DNA of 7,329 bases from Anaerolineae bacterium CG2_30_64_16 (GTDB taxonomy: Bacteria > Chloroflexota > Anaerolineae > CG2-30-64-16). Below, piece by piece: positions 1 to 5,645 of the stretch (positions are counted from its first letter, which is position 1; the number at the start of each line of letters is the position of its first letter). The position numbers and the translations under genes are program-made. The stretch is from assembly GCA_001871755.1 (NCBI GenBank), contig MNXL01000260.1, forward strand, positions 1 through 7,329, given 5' to 3'. The notes beneath the pieces were generated by a model. The model was not told the origin of the DNA and searched no databases. It worked only from the letters and a program-made list of their open reading frames with translations.

Positions 1-12
1 CTTTTTGGCGTC

Positions 13-190
13 TGTCATTCTGAGCGGGTTTGCCCCTGACTTCTCGCGACGGCGAGCATCCAGCGAAGAATCCGGTGTCGCAACGAGACCCCTTCGTTGC
101 ACTCAGGGCAGGCTCTTCGCTGGATTTTCGCCGCAACGCACCTCACGGGACTCACCCGCTCAGAGCCTGCCCTGAGTGAAGCGAAGGGGT
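13..190. repeat. Composite palindromic intergenic repeat
   Basis: Nested inverted repeats without a believable gene. The main pair is 89-115 against 163-189: 27-base arms that match at 25 positions when one is reverse-complemented, enclosing 47 bases. Around it are a 10-base pair (19-28 tctgagcggg with 155-164) and a 12-base pair (58-69 atccagcgaaga with 114-125). The opening 'tgtcattctgagcggg' and the segment 'actcagggcaggctc' resemble dispersed repeats I know from Chloroflexota and other environmental genomes; that family assignment is from memory. An open frame on the minus strand (15-200) is only this repeat read as protein. It lies downstream of the wzt-like gene and could fold in the 3' end of its transcript, but no T-run marks a terminator. 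Confidence 0.75.
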
Positions 191-277
191 GACAAAGCAA
201 CTTCTGCGGGACTCGAAGAAACGCAGTTTATGCCCGTGGGCAGTATATACTCGTCACGGTCACGAAGTGAGGTTGTC

Positions 278-313
278 CGATGCGGCGCATCGAACACCCG
301 ATGCGGCGCATCG
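278..313. repeat. Twin 15-bp palindromes, 21-bp period
   Basis: The 15-mer cgatgcggcgcatcg occurs twice without change (278-292 and 299-313), with starts 21 bases apart. Each copy is a perfect inverted repeat of 7+1+7. They lie 12 bases past the stop codon of the wzt-like gene on the minus strand, so they could form two small hairpins in its 3' untranslated region. No T-tract follows on the minus strand, so an intrinsic terminator is not supported. A duplicated protein-binding site is an equally possible reading. Confidence 0.7.
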
Positions 314-315
314 GC

Positions 316-343
316 GTCACCTTGTCACCTTGTCACCTTGTCA
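316..343. repeat. 8-bp tandem repeat overlapping the wzt stop
   Basis: Three and a half perfect copies of gtcacctt (316-323, 324-331, 332-339, then gtca at 340-343). On the minus strand the unit reads aaggtgac. The stop codon of the wzt-like ATPase (tca at 325-327, TGA on the minus strand) is made by this repeat, as are its last residues (DKVTR). Since 8 is not a multiple of 3, gaining or losing a unit would change the C-terminus and stop position. GGTGACAA-type tandem arrays are, to my knowledge, common in Chloroflexota-like genomes. Confidence 0.85.
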
Positions 344-1653
344 GGTATAGCGCCTTCGCGACTGTCCGGACTGAATTGCGTGCGCCACTCCAAGAGCGGT
401 CTCACGACCCCCCGCATTTGTCCGCCCCAATCACCACGCGCAGAATCGCCATCCGGGGTATCGACAACCTGAAAAGCAACCGCATCGCGCACGTCGAAAT
501 GCAGCATCTGCGGATCTACAGTCCGCATAGCTACGCCGACAATCATGGCGCCTTCAGCCAGGAGATTGCCAGGGATCCACCCAGTGCTTACATAGCGCCC
601 CTTTGGGCGGGGACGGCGTCGCCAGGTTGGGTCCTGGTCTATGGCTACGAAGAGAAGTGTGCCCTCCTGATTGTACAGCACCAGGTGAGGCATCAGTGTG
701 TAGCCTGACTCCAGCACCTCATATTCCATCTCGATTCCGACCGGTCGTCGAATGTCAACTGTCCCGGCAGTCTGTCCATCCTCGGTTCTTACCCGCACGG
801 CGCGCAGGCGGATCGCCTCGCTGGCTGGCGCCTTCGCCGGATCCAGCCATTCGCGCACGGCCGTCGTGCCCAGCCCTGAGCTCAAATAGGCGCCAACCAC
901 CTCGTAGGACGGGCCATCCATCAGAACACCACCTTCATCCAGCAAGATGGTTCGCTCACAAAGGCGGGTAACGGCCGGCATGTTGTGGGACACAAAGAGG
1001 ACCGTCCGACCCTGCTCTCCCACGTCCTGCATCTTGTTCAGACACTTCTTCTGAAAGCTCGAATCCCCGACCGCCAGCACCTCGTCTACCAGCAAGATCT
1101 CCGGCTCCAGGTGCGCGGCGACCGCGAACGCCAGGCGCACGTACATGCCGCTGGAGTAGCGCTTCACTGGCGTGTCCAGGAACCGCTCGATCTCGGCGAA
1201 AGCTACGATCTCATCGAACTTGTGGTTGATCTCGGCGCGGCGCATACCCAGGATCGCGCCGTTCAGGTAGATGTTCTCGCGGCCGGTCAGCTCGGGGTGG
1301 AACCCTGTGCCCACTTCCAGCAGGCTCCCTACGCGGCCGTGGATGTCGGCGTAGCCGCTGGTCGGCTCGGTGATGCGAGAGAGAATCTTGAGCAGCGTGG
1401 ACTTGCCCGCGCCATTGCGGCCGATGATGCCCACCACCTCCCCGCGTTTCACCTCGAAGGAGACGTCGCGCAGGGCCCAGAGATCTTCGGGTTTTTGATT
1501 TGCGATTGGCGATTGGCGATTGGGCTTCGTCAAATCGGAAATCCTCAATCTAAAATCGGAAATCGCGTCCCGCAGCGTATCATGGCGTTCTTGCGCGCGG
1601 CCGAGGTGGTAAAGCTTGCTGACGTTTTCGACTCGGATAGCGATGTCATGCAT
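325..1653 (-). CDS. wzt: Wzt-type polysaccharide ABC exporter ATPase
   Basis: A 442-residue cytoplasmic ATPase that would power export of a lipid-linked polysaccharide (O-antigen or teichoic-acid type) through the permease encoded just upstream. Motifs are complete: Walker A GRNGAGKST (78-86), ABC signature YSSGM (166-170), Walker B ILLVDE with D190 and E191, D-loop near 194-197 and switch H223. After the nucleotide-binding domain (about 1-250) comes a region of about 260-400 typical of the Wzt C-terminal carbohydrate-binding beta-sandwich, which in known homologues recognises the capped glycan. That suggests export of a finished, terminally modified chain. The ATG overlaps the permease stop by one base (TGATG), implying coupled translation. 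Odd points: residues 31-54 are encoded by a dispersed DNA repeat, and the last residues and stop codon come from a tandem repeat. The family call is firm; the glycan is unknown. Confidence 0.93.
   Translation of the reverse strand: MHDIAIRVENVSKLYHLGRAQERHDTLRDAISDFRLRISDLTKPNRQSPIANQKPEDLWALRDVSFEVKRGEVVGIIGRNGAGKSTLLKILSRITEPTSGYADIHGRVGSLLEVGTGFHPELTGRENIYLNGAILGMRRAEINHKFDEIVAFAEIERFLDTPVKRYSSGMYVRLAFAVAAHLEPEILLVDEVLAVGDSSFQKKCLNKMQDVGEQGRTVLFVSHNMPAVTRLCERTILLDEGGVLMDGPSYEVVGAYLSSGLGTTAVREWLDPAKAPASEAIRLRAVRVRTEDGQTAGTVDIRRPVGIEMEYEVLESGYTLMPHLVLYNQEGTLLFVAIDQDPTWRRRPRPKGRYVSTGWIPGNLLAEGAMIVGVAMRTVDPQMLHFDVRDAVAFQVVDTPDGDSARGDWGGQMRGVVRPLLEWRTQFSPDSREGAIPDKVTR
1492..1564. repeat. Dispersed spacer-type repeat inside wzt, in frame
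   Basis: This segment differs in composition from the surrounding coding DNA. It holds three perfect tandem copies of gcgattg (1502-1522) and two copies of aaatcggaaatc (1532-1543 and 1553-1564) spaced 21 bases, or seven codons, apart. Read on the minus strand it encodes about residues 31-54 of the ATPase (ISDFRLRISD, then LTKPNRQSPIANQK), between the LRDA segment and the conserved WALRDVSFEV strand. Such gattt/gcgattgg repeats are normally intergenic in environmental bacterial genomes (from memory). Here the frame stays open and lies in a variable-length linker, so the gene is probably functional. Confidence 0.75.
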
Positions 1654-2552
1654 CAGATAATGTCCGCAAAGGTCCGCTCAGTTCGGCGGAAGAAAACCAG
1701 GCCCGCCAGCAGTACGACCAGCGAGATCGCGGCCGACACCGCCGTCAATGGGCCGGGCGGGTTAGAGTCCTGCAGGATGCCGCCGATGAGGGCCCAACGG
1801 AAACCCTCCACGACACCTGTCATGGGATTGAGCGCCATCAACCAACGGTAGCGCGCAGGGATCAGCGTGGCGCCGAACACGACGGGCGTCGCGTACATCC
1901 AGATCTGTAGCAGGAACGGGATGAGATAGTTGATATCCCGATAGCGCACGTTAAGCGCGGCCAGCCACAGGCCAAAACCGAGCGCGGTCACGATCGCCAA
2001 CAGCAGGAACAGCGGCAGCCAGACGACCTGCGGCGTCAACGGCACGCGATAGACGATCAGCAGAATGACCAGCACGGCGAACCCGATGATGAAGTCCACC
2101 AAAGTGGAGAGCACGCCGGAGAGCGGGATGATCAGCCGCGGGAAATAGACCTTGGTAATCAAGTTGGCGCTGTTCACCAGGCTCGTGCCCACCCTGCTCA
2201 AGCTGCCTGAGAAGTATTGCCAGGGGACGAGCGCAGCGAGCGCAAAGAGCGCGTATGGCGCGCCGTCCGACGGCACCTTGAGCAGGATCCCGAAGATCAC
2301 TGTAAACACCACTGTGCTCAACAGCGGCTGGAGGACGATCCACGCAACACCGAGTGCGGTTTGCTTGTAGCGCACTTTGACGTCGCGCCAGATGAGAAAG
2401 TAGAGCAGCTCCCGGTACTTCCCCAGCTCGCGAAACTGAAGGGCAGCCCAACCCTTGGAAGGTTCGATGCGAATAGCCGGTATGTCATCAGTTCCTACAA
2501 TACGCGAAGTAGTCCTGACCCTTTGCGGCTCAGTCAGTTCTTCTAGAATCAT
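1653..2552 (-). CDS. wzm: Wzm/TagG-type ABC-2 polysaccharide exporter permease
   Basis: A 299-residue integral membrane protein, the transmembrane half of a polysaccharide ABC exporter (ABC-2 membrane family). An N-terminal cytoplasmic tail of about 45 residues precedes the family-typical WRDVKVRYKQTALG segment (55-69). Hydrophobic segments follow at about 70-92, 100-118, 140-168, 177-201, 208-229 and 270-288, with the late conserved stretch LNPMTGVVEGFRWAL at 241-255. Length and layout match Wzm/TagG/RfbA-type permeases. The start at 2552 is supported by AGGAGA (2561-2566 on the minus strand) about nine bases upstream. The stop overlaps the ATPase start (TGATG), so the two subunits are probably made together. 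A 298-base spacer with a MITE-like element separates it from the asparagine-synthase-like gene. The exact substrate cannot be read from the sequence. Confidence 0.93.
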   Translation of the reverse strand: MILEELTEPQRVRTTSRIVGTDDIPAIRIEPSKGWAALQFRELGKYRELLYFLIWRDVKVRYKQTALGVAWIVLQPLLSTVVFTVIFGILLKVPSDGAPYALFALAALVPWQYFSGSLSRVGTSLVNSANLITKVYFPRLIIPLSGVLSTLVDFIIGFAVLVILLIVYRVPLTPQVVWLPLFLLLAIVTALGFGLWLAALNVRYRDINYLIPFLLQIWMYATPVVFGATLIPARYRWLMALNPMTGVVEGFRWALIGGILQDSNPPGPLTAVSAAISLVVLLAGLVFFRRTERTFADII

Positions 2553-2850
2553 GTACAGAATCTCCTAACCTGGACAAGCCAGAACCAAGCAAGGGTCTGA
2601 CCTGTCGGAATCTGTGTAGTTAATGTACAATGTCTCCATCCTAGTGACGTGAGTTCTTGGCAAGGTATCCTCTCAAAAAGGCGGGGACAAATCTGCTCAA
2701 GCCGAGTCCGTGACTCGGCGGGCGAGCGGCGGATCACGGATCCGCCTTGAGCTGCCCCAGACTATTGAGAGGATACTTGGCAAGGAGCATCTAAAAACGC
2801 GTGGAGGTATCAGCAAGGACTGCCGTAACCCTATGGTTCTGTACAGTTGC
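2553..2850. other. Intergenic spacer carrying a MITE-like element
   Basis: A 298-base gap between two minus-strand genes. Its middle is the MITE-like element with its target duplications (2657-2784). The part next to the permease (2553-2656) holds the ribosome binding site AGGAGA (2561-2566) and no promoter that I can defend, although an AT-richer stretch around 2615-2635 could hold one. The part next to the asparagine-synthase-like gene (2785-2850) shows nothing distinctive. Short open frames crossing the gap run through the element's hairpins and are not credible genes. Confidence 0.6.
2665..2776. mobile_element. 112-bp MITE-like element with TIRs and 8-bp TSD
   Basis: The ends are perfect 12-base inverted repeats: gtatcctctcaa at 2665-2676 and its complement at 2765-2776. 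Directly outside, ttggcaag occurs on both sides (2657-2664 and 2777-2784), as expected of an 8-base target-site duplication. Inside, gctcaag (2695-2701) pairs with 2746-2752 and encloses two perfect hairpins with 8-base stems and 3-base loops: 2701-2719 (gccgagtc, loop cgt) and 2728-2746 (ggcggatc, loop acg). The two loops are complementary to each other. There is no coding capacity, so it would need a transposase in trans. I do not recognise the parent insertion sequence. Families with 8-base duplications include IS66, whose ends start GTAA, but the match is not good enough to assign. Confidence 0.75.
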
Positions 2851-4401
2851 CTATGATTCCTCAAACGGGTTGCCTTGTCGCGCGACAACCCTGGAAAAAC
2901 CTCTTCGGCCCAGGATGGCGCCTCTGCCGCTTCCGCTTACCGGCGCTGTTATGTCTCTCAAGAGTTTCGTCAACCGCTTCTTTGCTGTCATAGGGTTCAC
3001 GGGCTGCCTCAGGACTTCTGGCCACAAGACTTTGAGCATCATTTGGTACAAGGGGTAATCAGGAGCACTTCTCAGCTTGGCAGGAGTACTCAGCATGAGT
3101 TCGAGAAGGCCTCGGTGATTGAACGGAGTAAATGCCTCTTGGACGATATCCCATTCAAGCTGTCCCTGTGCCTGCCAACTGCCCATTCGATGTTCCCAGT
3201 AGAATAGATCGAGAATATCCATGTTTGCTTCGGCAGCAACTTCGCTAGCCTGATCGTACCAGGTGGAGATCTGCTCACGTATAAACGGTATCGTGTGCCA
3301 CCCATTCACAAGGGCGATGATTTGATCAGGAGAAGTAATCGGTGGATGCGTACCGTCCTTATAGTAGAAGCACCTGGCAATCTCGGAACAGTTCCCTTTT
3401 ACGCATACCCTGTCTTGCGGATACGCGTCAACCATTGCATATGCCATTTGCCCCCAGTCGTCCATATGCGTAGGCATGGCGTTCCGCTGATACATCTCGC
3501 GAAATGCTTCAGGAGCTGCTTTGCCACAATCAATAACGTTGTGCCCTAAGCCAAGAGAGTGCAGGAGCTTCGCCGAGATCTTGATGTCGTTTGATTGGGG
3601 ATGCAAGTCACGATATTGTAATGTAAAGAAGTACATCTCATTGGCAATACTCTTCGAAGCACTAAGAATTGTCCTTGAGTCCCACCCCGCAGTTAATGGT
3701 AATGCCAGCTTGAACCGGTTGTTCGCAGCAAGCATTAGCCTCCGTAAGAGATCAGAGGCTTCCGCTACCACTTCAGACACCGGCTTCTGAGGGAATACCC
3801 ATCTTGGCCAATACCTTATCTGCTCCAACGTTGATAAGCGCAAGTAGTGATTGGGGACTAGATGGTAAACTTCCTCAAAAAGAGAGCATCCGCTCGGTAT
3901 CCAATGTTCAATTTGAGTCTTCACGTATGATGATCCGATATAGGATGAGAGCCGCTCTCCGTCCTCTAGGGGCAGAACTTGTTTGAAGATCAAGGGCTGT
4001 GATCCAATGAATATCTTACCTTGATATTTCGTATAGTACACAGTTCGGAATCCACATGGATCATGAAACAGCAATGTCTCGTTTGGCGTAGAGATCACTA
4101 AGACAAAGCGACCGGAAACGGAGCATAGATAGTGGCTAATCCATTCAACCGAATCGGTGAAATCGGCAATCGTGTTGAGTACACCGGTATTTGATTTTTC
4201 CGGACAATTGGGGTCGATGATGTACCCCACCAACGTCACAGTCACATTTGCATCCGCTGATCTTACGCTGGAAAGTTGTATGTCAGGATGAGCATATAAA
4301 TGGTAATGGCCGACGTGCGTCTGTTGCCAATGCCCAAGGGATGCGCAAGTGTCTGGCGTCATTAGGAACTGCCTACGAAACACTAAATTGCTGTCTGGCA
4401 T
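2851..4401 (-). CDS. Asparagine-synthase-like (amidotransferase-related) protein
   Basis: A 516-residue protein related to glutamine-hydrolysing asparagine synthetase, of the diverged kind found in polysaccharide gene clusters. The N-terminal region (about 1-200) keeps the fold signature of class II glutamine amidotransferase (SGRFVLVIS at 96-104, DPCGFRTVYYTKYQGKIFIG at 115-134). It lacks the Cys-2 nucleophile, since the protein begins MPDSN, so glutamine is probably not hydrolysed here. The synthase domain follows from about 210, with PLTAGWDSR (235-243) at the place of the ATP-pyrophosphatase SGGxDS loop, then GNCSEIAR (336-343) and FNHRGLLELM (427-436). I infer ATP-dependent amidation or ligation of a sugar or precursor; the substrate is unknown. 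The start at 4401 is preferred to an upstream TTG (4437) or ATG (4416) because GAGGAAG lies just before it. Its GC content is clearly lower than its neighbours, which suggests acquisition by transfer. Confidence 0.8.
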   Translation of the reverse strand: MPDSNLVFRRQFLMTPDTCASLGHWQQTHVGHYHLYAHPDIQLSSVRSADANVTVTLVGYIIDPNCPEKSNTGVLNTIADFTDSVEWISHYLCSVSGRFVLVISTPNETLLFHDPCGFRTVYYTKYQGKIFIGSQPLIFKQVLPLEDGERLSSYIGSSYVKTQIEHWIPSGCSLFEEVYHLVPNHYLRLSTLEQIRYWPRWVFPQKPVSEVVAEASDLLRRLMLAANNRFKLALPLTAGWDSRTILSASKSIANEMYFFTLQYRDLHPQSNDIKISAKLLHSLGLGHNVIDCGKAAPEAFREMYQRNAMPTHMDDWGQMAYAMVDAYPQDRVCVKGNCSEIARCFYYKDGTHPPITSPDQIIALVNGWHTIPFIREQISTWYDQASEVAAEANMDILDLFYWEHRMGSWQAQGQLEWDIVQEAFTPFNHRGLLELMLSTPAKLRSAPDYPLYQMMLKVLWPEVLRQPVNPMTAKKRLTKLLRDITAPVSGSGRGAILGRRGFSRVVARQGNPFEES

Positions 4402-4405
4402 TCGA

Positions 4406-4412
4406 CTTCCTC
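4406..4412 (-). promoter_or_regulatory. Ribosome binding site of the asparagine-synthase-like gene
   Basis: GAGGAAG on the minus strand, with its AGGA core six bases before ATG 4401. The in-frame TTG at 4437 and ATG at 4416 have no comparable purine-rich site at proper spacing, so this site decides the start. Confidence 0.65.
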
Positions 4413-4433
4413 GCATACCTGCAACAGAATGTT

Positions 4434-4625
4434 TCAACGACTTTGAGACAACTCAGGCTGGAATTTGCTGTACGAATTTGAGTTACTGACGATTCCGGGA
4501 GGCTGACAGAGCCGGTTGGCGCCGACTTGGGCGGGACTCGCCGCAACACAAGCAACGGTCGCTCCCTCGCCTTGCAGATAGGCAGCGTTTATCTCTTCGC
4601 GAGACGGCATCACGAATCCGGTCAT
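4434..4625 (-). pseudogene. Probable IS66-type transposase N-terminal remnant
   Basis: A 63-codon minus-strand frame. Its early part, MPSREEINAAYLQGEGATVA (residues 6-25), resembles the start of many IS66-family transposases (x-SREEI-x-AAY-x-xGE). Later, AQVGANRLCQ (32-41) and NSNSYSKFQPE (48-58) fall where such proteins have a short coiled coil and the 'NSxNSSKPPS' motif. The frame ends at a stop right after this, so the large catalytic domain is absent. The conserved positions are eroded, so this reads as a decayed fragment rather than a gene. It lies just upstream of the asparagine-synthase-like gene and on the same strand, consistent with an insertion next to an acquired gene. The comparison is from memory and the similarity is modest; a chance frame is possible. 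Confidence 0.4.
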
Positions 4626-4756
4626 GGCGCTATTGTCGCTGGTCTGTGCGATTTTGGCAAGTCAGACTCAGTTCTACAGCATGATCGCACAGCCCATTCT
4701 CCTCAAACCGCGCCCCGCCGCACGCTACCAAAACACCATCTAGAACCGGGTCCGAT

Positions 4757-4786
4757 TTGCTCATTGCTGAGTTTATATGCTATTCT
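4757..4786 (+). promoter_or_regulatory. Candidate sigma-70-type promoter of the GT2/ybhN pair
   Basis: TTGCTC (4757-4762) as a -35 box and TATTCT (4781-4786) as a -10 box, 18 bases apart. The TGC before the -10 gives an extended -10 (TGn). It lies in the AT-richest part of the divergent gap, about 50 bases before the glycosyltransferase start. A small hairpin (cgtctc 4793-4798, aag, gagacg 4802-4807) would sit at the 5' end of the transcript. This is a consensus match by eye only. Confidence 0.4.
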
Positions 4787-4838
4787 TTCCCACGTCTCAA
4801 GGAGACGACGTGAAGGCCAGACAGAAGCAGAGGAACAG

Positions 4839-5645
4839 ATGGTGCACGATCAAAAGGTTATCGTCGTGATGCCGGCCTACAACGCCGCGCGCACACTGGA
4901 GAAAACCTACAACGATATCCCACCGCACGTCGTCGACAAGGTCATCCTGGTGGACGATGTCAGCCGCGACGATACGGTGGAGGTCGCCCGCCGCCTGGGC
5001 CTGAAGGTCGTCATCCACATCCAGAACCGCGGCTACGGCGGAAACCAAAAAACCTGCTACATCGAGGCGTTGCGCGACGGCGCCGATATCGTCGTGATGC
5101 TCCACCCCGATTACCAGTACGACTCGACCCTGATCCCGGAACTGATCGCGCCGATCCAGCGCGGCGAGGCCGACATGATGATGGGCTCGCGACTGCTGAA
5201 CGGGGGCACGCTGGCCGGGGGCATGCCGTGGTGGAAATACATCAGCAACCGTTTCCTGACCGCCGTCGAAAACTGGGCGTTGGGCCTGCGGCTGTCCGAA
5301 TGCCATACCGGCTTTCGCGCGTACAGCCGCCACCTGCTGGAGACCATCCCGTTCCTGCTCAACTCGGATGACTTCGTGTTCGACACCGAGGTGATCGCCC
5401 AGGCGGCCGCGTTCGGCTTCCGCATCGGCGAGATCGCGGTGCCGACGCGCTACTTCGCCGAGGCGTCGTCCGTCACCTTCCGGCGCAGCGTGACTTACGG
5501 CCTGAGCACTTTGCGGGTGATGCTGCGCTACCGGCTGGACCGGATGGGGATCCGGCCGGCCCGCCAGTTTCGCGCCCGGCTCGGCGACGTGCTGAGCCCG
5601 TATCTCGCCAGCGATATCCTGAAACCGCACGGCGGCGCCGCATGA
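4839..5645 (+). CDS. GT2 family glycosyltransferase, DPM1-like
   Basis: A 268-residue protein with a GT-A fold. It probably transfers a sugar from a nucleotide sugar to a polyprenyl phosphate or similar lipid acceptor at the cytoplasmic face of the membrane. Visible motifs: VVMPAYN (9-15), ILVDDVSRDDT (36-46) for nucleotide binding, NRGYGGNQKT (63-72), LHPDYQYD (88-95) in the place of the usual DGDGQ-type metal site, SRLLNGG (117-123), ECHTGFRAYSR (154-164) and DDFVFDTEV (177-185). There is no C-terminal membrane segment, unlike GtrB/ArnC-type enzymes, so it is likely a peripheral protein. The start ATG follows GAGGA with short spacing, and no in-frame start lies close upstream. The stop overlaps the next gene by four bases (ATGA), which implies coupled expression. 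The GT2/DPM1-like family is clear; donor and acceptor are not. Confidence 0.9.
   Translation: MVHDQKVIVVMPAYNAARTLEKTYNDIPPHVVDKVILVDDVSRDDTVEVARRLGLKVVIHIQNRGYGGNQKTCYIEALRDGADIVVMLHPDYQYDSTLIPELIAPIQRGEADMMMGSRLLNGGTLAGGMPWWKYISNRFLTAVENWALGLRLSECHTGFRAYSRHLLETIPFLLNSDDFVFDTEVIAQAAAFGFRIGEIAVPTRYFAEASSVTFRRSVTYGLSTLRVMLRYRLDRMGIRPARQFRARLGDVLSPYLASDILKPHGGAA

Noticed and set aside
1502..1522. Short tandem repeat considered as a CRISPR fragment
   Set aside because: Units are 7 bases with no spacers and lie in a coding frame; no cas genes are in view.
985..1851. 288-codon open frame on the plus strand over the wzt-like gene
   Set aside because: It is antisense to a gene with all ABC ATPase motifs, runs through the inserted repeat and into the permease gene, and shows no recognisable domain.
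2665..2776. MITE hairpins considered as an intrinsic terminator for the asparagine-synthase-like gene
   Set aside because: On the minus strand the only T-run (2675-2679) does not directly follow a GC-rich stem, so the normal terminator layout is missing.
4644..4692. 9-base inverted repeat ctgtgcgat / atcgcacag, considered as a terminator or operator
   Set aside because: The arms are separated by 31 bases with no T-run, and there is no evidence of a bound regulator; it may be chance.
4797..5630. 277-codon minus-strand frame over the glycosyltransferase
   Set aside because: Rich in Arg, His, Ala and Gln, as expected from the complement of a GC-rich gene; the plus strand has clear GT2 motifs and a ribosome binding site.
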